DNA from: Strix aluco
Taxonomy: Eukaryota; Chordata; Aves; Strigiformes; Strigidae
DNA length: 64,000 bases
NCBI RefSeq assembly: GCF_031877795.1
Contig: NC_133933.1
Location: 70,560,503 to 70,624,502 of the forward strand
Direction: 5' to 3'
The notes under the pieces are model-generated. The model was not told the DNA's origin and did no database searches. It saw only the letters and a program-made list of their open reading frames with translations. A program made the position numbers and the translations under genes. Below are positions 12,657 to 24,599 of this stretch, piece by piece (the stretch's first letter is position 1; every line of letters begins with the position of its first letter).

Positions 12657-15600
12657 CTAATGGAGATAAGGTACTACTGCTGTTCATCTATGTAGTGCTT
12701 TTATTAATAGTAGCTTGGCTCTTCAGAGACCTTGCATTGCAGAAGGATCCTGTCTTTAAAACTGAAGACTTCTTTGTCAGTGTCTAGGGGGTTAACTGGG
12801 TGTTTTACTTGATATCTACCATGGTGCTCATATTTGTCTGTGTCTTGGTTTCTCCTCCCTGGATTCTTTCTGAAGGGTGTGATATGGCCTGTCTTTTAAC
12901 TTACCTTGCTGTTATGAAGTGATGCAGCCTGTGTGGTCTATAAGGTCATTGTTTGAAGACTTTGACATTGAATAGTAAAATAGGGTTAGCTAAGGTCAGT
13001 TTAAAGGGAACTATGGATTGCCTTGCTGCTCTAGGTTTGAATCTTTCTTTTGCTTCTAACATTGTCTATGTGGTTTTCTGTTTGCAAAGCAGTAGTTCTG
13101 GAGAAATGTTCTGTAGGAAAAGATGTTCAGTTACCAGAAAGTAAAAATAGACTCTAAAAAAGAAGTGTGGACTCTCTGAAAGTTCAGTTTCATCTTAAAT
13201 TGCTTGCACTGATGACAAAGCAGAGTTTAACCAAATATTTATTGTTGAAATTACTCTGTAATTAGTAGTGTTGTACAGCTAAATGTAACACCAGATTTTA
13301 CTGTAAATTACTGCTATCCCATTACTGTGGCTTGAGAAGTATAGACTGTAACTGTGGTATTCTTTTTAGTGGCCTGGATAAGAATTTGACTACAACGTTT
13401 TAAGAACATAGTTTTTGTATTTTTAATAACATTCTTCAGTATGTATTTAAAATGCATGGTGTGCTCTCTTACCACAACGGAAAATTAGAACAGCTTTTTC
13501 TAATTTGAAATACTCAGTTACCCTGTATATGGGATTCAAAATATATATTCTTATTGCAACCTTTTTAATTCTTACTAGGCAGACCTTTAAATTCTGATTG
13601 ACTCAGCATGTATCCTACTTCTTCTGAAAATCAAACCAAAATTAAAATCTGATCATACAAATACGCATTTGGGTTTCATGTTTGAAAAATTTTATTGCTT
13701 CCAGTTACAGAACTAAGGATTCATTAATAAAATATTTTAGAATATACTGAGTATGTCCTGTGAACTCATCTGAATTTGAACATTTCGATTTTGGATCTGA
13801 AAGTTCTTCTTCAATCTCAAAATACGGCATTTTGTACTTTGTAGACACTATTTGTAAATGAACTATTTGCTGTTTCCTCAGCTGGAAGAAGCTGTTTTGT
13901 CCCCTTTGGCTTAGTTCTTTTGAAGTTGTACTTAAATGCTGTATTTAAATAATACTGTAACTGCTCTTGTTCCATCATCAATCAATTAAAGAAATGGGGC
14001 AAAATAGCAAGTCTATATATCATTGATCTTCTCTTAGAGGACTGGATTCTTTTTCTTGTATGGCTTTTTGGGTACTTTTCCTGGTAGGATGTTGCATTAT
14101 TGGGCCATGGATCTGAAGCAAATACAGTGTCTAGAGAAAAAGAGGAGGCAGTGGGAAACCCACAACTGATACCTGAAGAATGTTGTAGCATAAGCTTCAT
14201 GCTTAAGTCCATGTTTGGTCTTAAGGCTGCTTTGTCCCCTCTGTAGTCAACATAAGAGGTTATCTACAATAGTGGTCAGAGGCAGCTGATTGGATCAGCT
14301 GGGATTGCTACATATCTGTGCCACTACTCCTTCTTTACAAATCCCGATGCAAGTGATTTCAGTATTAAACCTGTTTTGGACCTCTAATAATCTCATGTTA
14401 ATTAACTTAAGCTGTTGGATATTTGGGCTCACTTTCACAGTGTGCTTTCCCTACTCTTTCTGGGCTCGAGGATGTGTCTTACAGAAAGCAGTTAGTGGTT
14501 AGTGACATCTGTGCACTTACAGGTTTATTTATTCCCCCCCTGGGCCCTTGAGTATGATAATTGCTTACAACATGAGACCATTGCAACTTTTTTCCAAATA
14601 CGTCAAAATATTTTTGTTCAGAGGGCTAAGACTGAAATCCATATTCACAGTCTTTACTTCTTAATTCCATTCAGTAGAAAAGGTGAAACACACAGCGTAC
14701 TAAAACATTACATTTTTTTGTCACAGTTGAATTTAGTCCCAGTGTCATTTCAGAAAGATGTTATCTAAGTTTCATGGGATAACTGCAGAATAGAATAATG
14801 ACTTAAGAGTAGAGACCAAATACCTGAGGTATTGGGGGGGTGGGGGGTGTAGTTTACACTATTTCCAGCACATTGTTCTTGTACTGTACCAGAAATGAAG
14901 CTATATGTAAGTGAATTTGGGAATACTTCAGTCCTGTATTATAGGTGAGAAAATGGTTGGAGAAAAGGTGCCTTCTCCTTAAATATGCTCTGTAAAATGC
15001 CTTAAACTGCAAGAGAGATCTATGTTTAAAAACCTCATCCAGAACCAAAATGAAATCTTACTACAGAACACAGTAGTGAACAGCAGTGTTCTGATTTGGG
15101 GAGAGTGACAGTGTGTGATATATTCAAATAATCAAGTTTTAAGAAACCATATGTAAGAAATTTAACTAGATATTCCTGCTTTGTGAAGATCTGAAGGGGC
15201 TGAAAAACTTCTTTACCACTGCCTCCCATACACAGCCAAGCACACGTGTTTTAGCAAATTCAGTAAAAGATACATAACCGTACACTTTACTTTCATCCTT
15301 AGACCATTACAAGATCAATAATCCTGACAGAATATTTGCAGTCTTAACTAGAGACCAGGTATTAAATGTGAGACAGTTCTTTCTGGAGGAAAAGGTGGTG
15401 CAGTTTTAGTTCTGATATGAAAGGATGATGCTAGAAGCTGCATTGCTTCTTATCTCCGTTATATATTATGGACTTCTGTTTCTTGTATTTCAGAAAGCAT
15501 AATGGAGCTTTATAAAAATACCCATACATTAGCTGAAGTATATTTTACTCTGCTGATTTGTTTAAAAGTCTAAATAATTTAATGCTGTATCTTGAGAAAT

Positions 15601-17407
15601 CATGAGACTTGAAGTACTGGGCTAAGAATGAAAAGTGTTTTATTTACTGCCTGCAAATGGATTTTTAAAAGCCAATGTGAAAAACACAAAACATGCTCCC
15701 AATACGTTGGGAGCAAATTTGCTTCAGCCATTTTTTCTTTTGTAAAAATACAGCTTCTTTGCATTTTTCAGACCTTTTGATCAGTTTTCCTGGATTTTTA
15801 ACTTTTTTTTTTTTTCATCCTCTTAACTTGCATTCCAAAGCAACTTCTACTATGAAGATACTTTACCATAAAATTCCCCAGCTGCTGTTGCTGGTTTAGA
15901 GTATGTCATATGCCTTAGATAAAGGGTGAGACATATGCCCTACGTAGCAGTGTTAAAACTTTGGAATGGGACCAGATGAAAGCAGTTTATTGGATGAACT
16001 GTTTAGTCACTGTCATGAGCCCTAATTTTCTGGCTTGAAACATGTTGTATCCATAAACTGTTGAATGATGGGGGAAAATTAAATGGCCTGGTGAAGTGTT
16101 TGTTGTTTGTGGTTTGTTTTTATTTAAAAAGGGGCAAAAAAGCTAGTGTGTTGCAGTTTAGATGTTAAGCTTATTGATGTTAAAGTCAACCTGCTTCTTT
16201 TACTACTGATTGATCTTTGCTTGCTTGCGAAGGATACCCACTAAAAGTCCATGGATCAAAAGTTCACAAAGGTGTTCTTGTTTTACTCATTTTAAAAACA
16301 AGTCATTTTTTCTTTGACTTTTTTGGTTAAATGTTTTAAGACTCCATTTAAGTAGTTACATTGAAGAGATTTTTCTGCAAGTGTTAGTTTTCCTCTGGCT
16401 GATGCTTTTTGGTTTTTTGGTGGTGATTTTTTTTTTTTTCCCTTGCTGACTGAAGCTTTATTTCAGATAACTCGGGCTGTATGTCCATAGGTGGGTCTTG
16501 GTAAACTGCCTCTTCAGAGTTGAAATTGCTGTATTTTCAGCAATGATAAAAATCAAAGCAGGACTGAAGTACTTGGATTTGCGTGTTAGAATTTGTACTA
16601 CATAGTATATAAAGAAGTTATCCTAGTTTGTGTAAAGGGGAAAGTGCTTAAAGTTTTAAGCATCAGGAACTAGTGCAAGACAGTATTATGAAATATGTTG
16701 ACGTTGTCATGGGATTTTTTGTTTAGTTGCTTTTAACCTTAGTAAAGATATACGTCTTTTTTTATTAGGAATTAATTGTATTTTCCTTGAGTGCTATTTT
16801 CTTTTGGTCTACCTTCAATTTTTTATTGAACGATGTTCTCAAATTTGAATCCATTTTTAATCAGATTTTGCAGTTTCCCTCTTTGAGGTAACTTTTTAGT
16901 GGAAAAGGTAGTTGTTTTTTAAATTTTAGTAAAGTTAGATGATTTTTAATATGTAATTAGTTGAACTGAAACTTAGTAGTGTAGCAGGCACTTAAGAGCT
17001 TCTAGAAGAAGAATATCCTGCTTTACCAACTTTTTTGAATTACGCTGTGTTAGGTAGTACTTAGTGTTGCCCATGGTTTCTGTAGCTTGTCAAATTTTGC
17101 TTCTTATTCCATCACCCTCATTTTCTTAGTATAAAATGGAATAACGACAATCCCTCTTTTCTGGGGAAACAAAGTTGTGGGGGTTTTTTTTTCATGGGTA
17201 TGGAGTTGTTAATTTCTTTGAGGAGAGCAGTTTCTGCTGACTGGCTTCAGGTTCTGCCTCCCACCAATGTGTTGGAGCCAGTCACTTGCCTCCAGGTCTT
17301 TTGCTGCTGTATGGGTGTGGGGGAGTCTGCAGGCAGTGCTGTGTTGTGATGGCATTGGTCTGCCAGATGACACTTTAATTCTTCAAAGTATTTCCTGATT
17401 TGAGGAA

Positions 17408-17439
17408 GAGGGTTCCTATATAAGAGGGTTCCTATATAA
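17408..17439. repeat. Perfect 16-bp tandem duplication
   Basis: The unit GAGGGTTCCTATATAA occurs twice in direct succession, at 17408-17423 and 17424-17439, with no mismatch. This suggests a recent slippage or templated duplication. Confidence 0.95.
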
Positions 17440-20400
17440 TTACGCAAAGCAATGGTGTTTCATGACAAATATGACTTGGATTGGTCTACTTTTATTATAC
17501 AGATGCAGAAATGTCTGATTTTGTGCAGTTAAGTCTTTTTTTCCCAGATGCATTCAGGTATCCTATTATTCTCTCATAATTCAAGAACATAACTGAACAA
17601 TTCAATACCTGAACAGTTGTGTGGAAATTCTCTTACTGAACTTTCTTGGTGTTGTAGAGGCTTGCGTAACTTTCTCACATGACAGAACAATGTTAGTTTG
17701 ATTTCTATACTGAAAAAAGTTGGAAAGTTTTGCAGTGTATACTTTTATAAAAAGAAAGAGAAACAAAGGGATAAAATATCAGCTTTGACATCTGTCAAAA
17801 CAAAGCTTCATAAGTATTAGATGTTCTTATTAGAACAGCAATATTCTGCCATAATGGGAATTCCACCTGTACTGTTAGTCTAGTTGTTTGTTTGCTATTG
17901 TTAGGGTATTAGTGGTTATCCCTTTTACAGAAGACAAACTGTATTCTACCATTAGTTTTGCAAACTTAAAATTGTAATTATTTCTACTTTTCAGTATCAT
18001 AAAGAAAAATTACAGAAATTTGTTTTCTTTAAACATATTTTTCAGAGCATTATTAGTCTGAAATGGTATGTAAACCATTATGGCATGAAGAGAAAATGTA
18101 GGAGTGAATTGGAGCTGGAGATACTTGAGACATATCTGACTATGATTCATTATTTCTTTGGTTTGGTGAGCTTAGAGAGCAGAGTATGACTTTTGTGCCC
18201 TTGATCACTGCATCCTGTATGTGCAAACATTTGAACGGCAAATTTGGCAACTAACTAGATTGTAATTTTTTTTTCTTCAATACTAAATTTGAACTTATTA
18301 AAGCAGTGATGTCAGTGGGCAACTCTGTGTCTGTGGATCATTCAAGGACAGTACTTTTGAACTATAGCTACTATCATGGGACCTTTAGAACAATGTACTT
18401 AGAGAGGTGCCTTTAAAATAGGAGGCTGAGTATCTGTAGTCTGTATGGAGGTTACATTAAGCAGCTGAAGTTGGGCTTGCATTTTCAGCAGTAGATGTAC
18501 TGTTTTGTGTGTGATTTCTTTCCCTCCCTTCCCTTTCAGTTTATCCTCTAAAGGCATGGTTCCCATATTTTCTCTCCCTTTCATCCTTTCAGCTCAAAGC
18601 AAGCCCTTTGAAACCTCTCCTCCCCACTTCATTTTCTTCTGTTCTCTTGTCTTTTTTGGTCTCCTATTGAATTAACTCTAAAGTAAACACTACTGTTGTT
18701 TACAAAGTCCTGTACTACTGAAGAATTGAAGACAGCTTTTGCTCTGCTAGTCATCTCTAAAGAAGCATTTGTAATGAGTTGAGAGTGGTCTGATGGTGGT
18801 ACACTGCAAAGGTATGCAACACTTTTTGTCTCTGCTGTGAGCAGTAGAATGTTACCTGATCCACACCTGGGATTTTTAAATTACTACTTTAAACTACTTT
18901 AATATGGAACGCTTCTTGTTGCCTTTATATGAAGGTAATAACATTCAGAGCTTTAGCTGTAATTGAAGCAGCCACCTCAGAATTATTTGTTTTAAAATAG
19001 GCAACATAACTATTCTGCAAATGAGATAATCTGTGATGTAAGGTGACCTTACATCAACATGATTAGAATATAAAGACGCTTCTGCAAAATCAAACTAAGC
19101 TGAATATACTCCCATGCAGTGCTTCCAACCTTTTGTTTTGAAAAGAGTTGTTGCTCCTTTCAGCCTGCTAGACTAAGGGAGATGCCTCATTAACTTTTGA
19201 GGTATATCTTCCTTTGCATGAAAACCCTTTTAATTTACTGACCTGTCTCTGTGCTTGAAAAGCACTGCCATAGGCGACACTTACTTTTCAAGAGTATGCA
19301 GTCATTCACATGACAAAACTGTCTTTGATGCTGATACCCTGAAGGGCTGGTAATTCTGCAAAGGACTAAAATATTCTGCAAGAGTTTTGCCAGCAATTCA
19401 GTGCTTTTCAGCCAAGAGAGCATGTGTACTATATTCAGTTTTCCAGTTTGGTCCATTGAATCATTTGTATGCTTTGTTGTTTTCATACTGTTCTTCAAAA
19501 CATACTTGCAAATTTTAGTGTAGAAGTTTTGAGGAACAAAGCAGAAAGATCAAACTCTTCTTTAAATTCTTAGCTTGCTGCTGCCCATGGAGAAGTCATA
19601 GCAAGAGAAAAGGCAGTAATGCATGTGGAGTGCATAGGTACAAGCTCCTGGGCTTTGACTTCCACTAGCTTTCCATTTCTGGTTGCTGTGCTTTTTAAAA
19701 AGGGCATAACTTTTGGGGTGAAAAGTAAGAGAAAAGGAGGATTCTGAATTTGCATGATTATTTTTTTCTGTTTTGTTTTGTTGGGGTGTTTTTGTTCAAA
19801 AGTCACCTATGTTTTTTGTGCTGCAGCCTTTTGTACCTTGTTAGGATAAGCTGTACTTATTTCATCTCATAGGTAAATGCTGCTTGACTTTTTCTTACAG
19901 CTGGTGGACTTTGTCTGTTTGTCTAGCATCATAGTGTGAATGGTGATATTCAAAGGTCTGACTAGCAGCTAGTTCTTGAATAGCATAAAGCAGAAAAACT
20001 GAGTAAAGAGACTTGCAGTCTGATGTAATGCAATGCCTCTGCATTATTGTGGTTTTATGCTCACAAGACATTTGAGTCAGCATAGAAATGTATGATCAGT
20101 AAGATGCTGCTTTGTTTCCTGTGGATGGTTTTATTTCCTCTTATGTAGGGAATTTTGACTTAAACATTTAACTCAATCTATAAAGCTAAAATATTTCTAA
20201 AACAACTTCACTGACTGTTGTTGCTGTTGACTTAATGTATAAGAAATAGCAGAATATTAATTAGCAAAACTAATGTCTCCTGATTATGAGAGACCATCAT
20301 TGCCTACGGTAATGTCATATTTTAAAGCTGTGTGACTTTTCAGTGAAAAAAGTTTTTGCATCAAAATGGTTAGTCGTAGTGACTTTCTAAAATCACTACC

Positions 20401-21546
20401 AGCAGTTTGCACAAGAGAGGGTGTTGAAATATAGCAGCTGATAGGCAGGAGAAAATACCTCTTTAAGAGGGATTTACTGTAGTGAAACTTATGATTCTTT
20501 TACCCCAAAAGTATAAAGACAGATGCATTAATAGATTTCTGAATGTTTTCCAATGATTTTATTTTTGGTGGTCTTATGGCTATTGTATCTATGTTGTTCT
20601 GTAGCTTATATAAGCATTAGGAAGCTAAAGTGTTATTAAATATGAGGTATCTCCTGACCTTTCAGAAAAGGTTGAGATGCCATTATGAGAGTTCTAAATC
20701 AGATCTGCTGAGTTCTTGTAATAAGATGCCAAAGACCCTTCACTTCTTTTCTCCTCTCCATAGAGTCTTGAGAGTATTGTAACTTGATTTTATTTTTGTT
20801 TTCTCTTCTTCCAAGTCAAGAAACTTAATTAAGCAGCTTAAGCTCTATACAGGCTGCAAATGAACTTCTCTGATGTATTTTATGATAGATATCTCTAACA
20901 TAGCCTACTGAACTTGCTATGTTCTTCAAAAGAAGAAGACATGGAAGTTGATATAGTCAGTTCCCTGGGTGAGACCAAAGTGCTTTATGTATTGTCTATA
21001 GGTGAAGATGTGTCTGTCTCTAAACTATCATTGCAGTTTTGAAACTGTCCATTAGTGCTCAGGTCAGAAGTAAATGAAGTACCTAGATGTGAGTAAAAGT
21101 AATCTTTTGATTTGGGACATGACGCTTCTGTTTCCATACACAGTGGTTGTGCTCTCTACTTCCAGTCTAAGAGGTCACTATGCTCAGTAAACAGCAACAA
21201 ATTCTGTGCCCATGTGACAGAGGTACAGAAATGGTGCCATGAGTTATTTGTAGTCTGAGGAATTGCCGCTGCCAAAATTTCAGGATGACTGTCTAAAGTT
21301 TTTTGTTTTCTCAGATTTGTCAGCTGCAACAGTTGAGGTATGTTGATAATCAGTGTGAACTAACTCAGTTTGAATACTTGCAAAACCATCATGAATATTT
21401 GACCAAAATTGTCAAACTAGCAATTCAGGAGACAGATTTATGTTTTTAATTAAATCATCCTCTCTGCATTATCAGTTGAAATACCTGCAGCAGGCAGAGC
21501 TTCGCAGGTCTGAGTGCAGATTCTTTGCGTTAAAGGCACAAATTAG

Positions 21547-21607
21547 TTTGCATTCTGAGTGTAATGGTGGTGCATGGGGCGGGGAGGGAAGAAACTCAGA
21601 ATGCAAA
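21547..21607. repeat. Inverted repeat with 14-bp perfect arms
   Basis: TTTGCATTCTGAGT at 21547-21560 is exactly complementary in reverse to ACTCAGAATGCAAA at 21594-21607, across a 33-nt loop that contains a GGGGCGGGGAGGG segment. Weaker complementarity may extend outward: AGCTTCGCAGG on the left (about 21498-21508) and GTCCTGCAAGCT on the right (about 21621-21632). It could fold as a hairpin in an intronic transcript on either strand. No known RNA family was recognised. Confidence 0.8.
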
Positions 21608-22744
21608 ACTCATGATGGGAGTCCTGCAAGCTGAATAAATTTGATTTAGAGATCCCATCTATCTAATATCAGCTGAAATTGGCTTATATTGCTGGATTTG
21701 CTTCTGCTAACTTCTTTCAAAAACTGTCTAATGAATGTAGTATTAGTGTGGTAAAAGCAGCACATAAGCAGTAGAATTTTTTGGTAATAATCAGCTTTCA
21801 TGTATTTGAAATACTGCTCCACTCATGTTCTTTCTTCTTTTTCCTCCCTTCATGCTCTGCTCCACTATACAATATTCGGTAATAGTTGGAAGTACTAATA
21901 TGGGAATACTGAAATACTAGCCTGTCTTCGCTAGTGGTGACAAATATGTTGTTGACCTTCTTGTAATTCTTCTCAGAATACATTTCAAGTTTACCTGAAA
22001 GCATCAAGGCTTTGAATATTTAAAACTAAGTTCTAATGGAAGAACTCATAAAGCATGGTTTTCTATGACTCTGTCTTGCTCTCCTTGATAACAAAATGTC
22101 AGCTTTCCTCCTGTCACTAATAAACGTTTCTGTGCTGGCAGTACCTCTTGCCTTTGTTTTCTTCTATTATCCCCTAAATATACTTGATGCAGAACCATCC
22201 AGATATCACTGGGTAAGTATTTTGTCTGGCCGACTGTAAAGCTAGTAAGCCAAATAGAATAGGTTATTTATGGGTTCATAGTAGACACTCTTCACTAATT
22301 TGGATTTATTTCCTGCCAAACTGGTTCTGTGAGTCCCTGTAGAAATTAAGTATTATTGAGACCTCTGGACCATTGCTAAATTTGGTTAAAATTGACCACT
22401 GAACTTAAACATGTCTAGAGAAGGATAACAGATGAACAGGCAGTATTATTTCATAGGTCTTATTTCTGTAGAAAACCAGGCCAACAACTGAAATGTTTCA
22501 AAATGTTCTTGTTGCAGTTCAAAATAGTCTTTGACATCCTATTCCTAACACATCTGATGATGCTTGGTATCTCTTGGTCTCAGATTTTTAGATGGTTTGA
22601 GGTAGGGATTCTAGTTTTATTTTTGTGAAGGACTTGGCATCTGTCATAGGAGAACATAAAAGCATTCTTGTCTTAACTTGACTTCCCACGCCCTCCCCGC
22701 CAGCTTCCCTTGGTGGACATGATTAGTCATTTTATTTGTGCCAG

Positions 22745-23230
22745 GAGTTATAAAATTATTCAGGTTGGAAGGGACCTCTGGAGATCCCCCAGTTCTCCTT
22801 CTGCTCAATGCAGGGTCACAGAACCTTGTCCAGTCAGGTTTGAATACTTCTGAGGATGGAGATTCCACAACTTATTTGGGCAACCTGTTCCAGTGTTTGA
22901 TGACCCTCAGAGTCAAAAAAGATATTATTCCCTCGCCCTTATGTTTAAGTAGAATTTCCTGCATATTGATTTTGCTGTGTAGAGCCTGGCTCTGTTTTCT
23001 TTACTACTCCATCAGGTATTTATACACTGTGATAAGGTCCCCTGACCCCAGGCCCTTTCTTTCCCAGCCTAAACAATCCCATCTTTCTCAGCCTCTCCTC
23101 AGACAGCAGATGCTGCAAGCTTTGCTGGACTTGCTCCAGCATGTCCTCAGCTCTCTTCTACTCAAGAGCCTAAAAGTGGATGAGAACCTGCAAACCATAA
23201 TGGTGCCAGACAACACTCTAACATGAATCC
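22745..23230 (-). mobile_element. CR1 LINE fragment, 3' end
   Basis: On the + strand the sequence reads as the reverse complement of a CR1 3' region. It has CAGGTTGGAAGGGACCTCTG (22760-22779), then 'GGCAACCTGTTCCAGTGTTTGA', then a GGACTTGCTCCAGCATGTCC block (23128-23147). It is 5'-truncated and diverged. Open frames on either strand here (22738-23226 +, 22644-22868 -) derive from the repeat. It has the same orientation as the next CR1 about 250 bp downstream, but the 3' sequence differs enough to suggest a separate insertion of another subfamily. Confidence 0.85.
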
Positions 23231-23476
23231 ATAGGCATCTGTTAGATATGGGAGAGGGTCCTACTAGTTTGTCTTGTAATGCTCTGTCATGTATGGTCTG
23301 TGTACTTGTTGTCAATGGTTACCTTGGCACACCTTATAAGAACACAGAGTTCATATTTGGTTCTGAAGACCAGTTTCCAGGCTTGTATAATGTATTTCAG
23401 CTGGTAGTAATAGGGTAGGATTAGTCAAAAGAGCATCGATATAGAGAATGGGTTTTACTTTTAATCATGTATGTGT

Positions 23477-24590
23477 AGAATCATAGAATGGTTTGGGTTG
23501 GAAGTAACCTTAAAAATCATCTAGTTCCAACCAACCCCCCTGCTATGGACAGGGACACCTTCCACTAGACCAGGTTCTCAAAGCCCCATCCAACCTGGCC
23601 TTGAAGACTTCCAGGGAGGGGACATCCACAACTTCTCTGGGCAACCTGTTTCAGTGCCTCACCACCCTCACAGGAAATAATTTCTTCCTTATATCTAATC
23701 TAAATCTACCCTCTTTCAGCTTAAAACTGTTACCCCTCATCCTATCACTACACTCCCTGTTAAAGAGTCCCTCCCCATCTTTCCTGTAGACCCCCTTTAA
23801 GTACTGGAAGGCTGCTATAAGGTCTTCCTGGAGCCTTCTCTTCTCCAGGCTGAATAACCCCAACTCTCTCAGCCTGTCCTCGTAAGGGAGGTGCTCCAGC
23901 CCTCTGATCATCTTCGTGGCCTCCTGGACCCACTTGAGCAGCTCTATGTCCTTCTTATGTTGGGGGCCCCAGAGCTGGACACAGGATTCCAGGTGGGGTC
24001 CCACAAGAGTGGAGAAGCGGGAGGAGAATCACCTCCCTCGACCTGCTGACCACAGTTCTCTTGATGCAGCCCAGGATACAGTTGGCTTTCTGGGCTGTGA
24101 GCACACATTGCTGGCTCGTAGTCAGTTTCCCATCCAGTACTACTCCCAAGTCCTTCTCCGCAGGGCTGCTCTCAATCCACTCATTGCCCAGCAATGCATT
24201 TGGCCTTGTTGAATGTCATGAGGTCTGCACAGGCCCACCTCTCAAGTCTGTCAAGGTCCCTCTGGATGGCACATCCCTTCCCTCGAGTGTGTTGACCACA
24301 CCACACAGCTTGGTGTCATCAGCAAACCTGCTGAGGGTGCACTCAGTCCCCTGTCCATGTCACCAACAAAGTTGTTTCACAGCTCCGGTCCCAATACTGA
24401 GCCCTGAAGAACAGCACTTGTCACTGCTCTCCACGTGGACATAGAGCTGTTGACCAAAGTCTTTGACTGTGACCATCCAGCCAATTTCTTATCTGCTGAG
24501 AGGTCCATCTGTAAATCCATGTGTCTCCAATTTAGAGACAAAGATGTCATGCGGGACAGTGTGAAATGCTTTGCACAAGTCCAGGTACGG
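23477..24590 (-). mobile_element. CR1 LINE fragment with decayed reverse-transcriptase C-terminus
   Basis: It begins on the + strand with the reverse complement of the CR1 tail (AATCATAGAATGGTTTGGG, 23479-23497) and runs about 1.1 kb. The minus strand encodes the C-terminal part of the CR1 ORF2 protein in two pieces. One (24194-23955) includes EKDLGVVLDGKL. The other (24004-23651) includes [26 protein letters not shown] and [10 protein letters not shown]. They lie in different frames, so at least one frameshift separates them. The 5' part, including the catalytic reverse-transcriptase residues, is missing or unreadable. It is non-functional and lies antisense to EPB41L2 transcription. Confidence 0.9.
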
Positions 24591-24599
24591 GTTGCCTAG

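Larger units (their letters stand above)
8270..21540. other. Intron 1 segment without recognised genes
   Basis: This is AT-rich intronic sequence with no CR1, LTR or exon that I recognise. It contains T-rich low-complexity patches (for example 12617-12656, 15801-15814 and 16429-16440), a G-rich patch at 14834-14848 and a perfect 16-bp tandem duplication at 17408-17439. Short open frames, such as 9207-9605 on the minus strand, look random. Confidence 0.6.
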
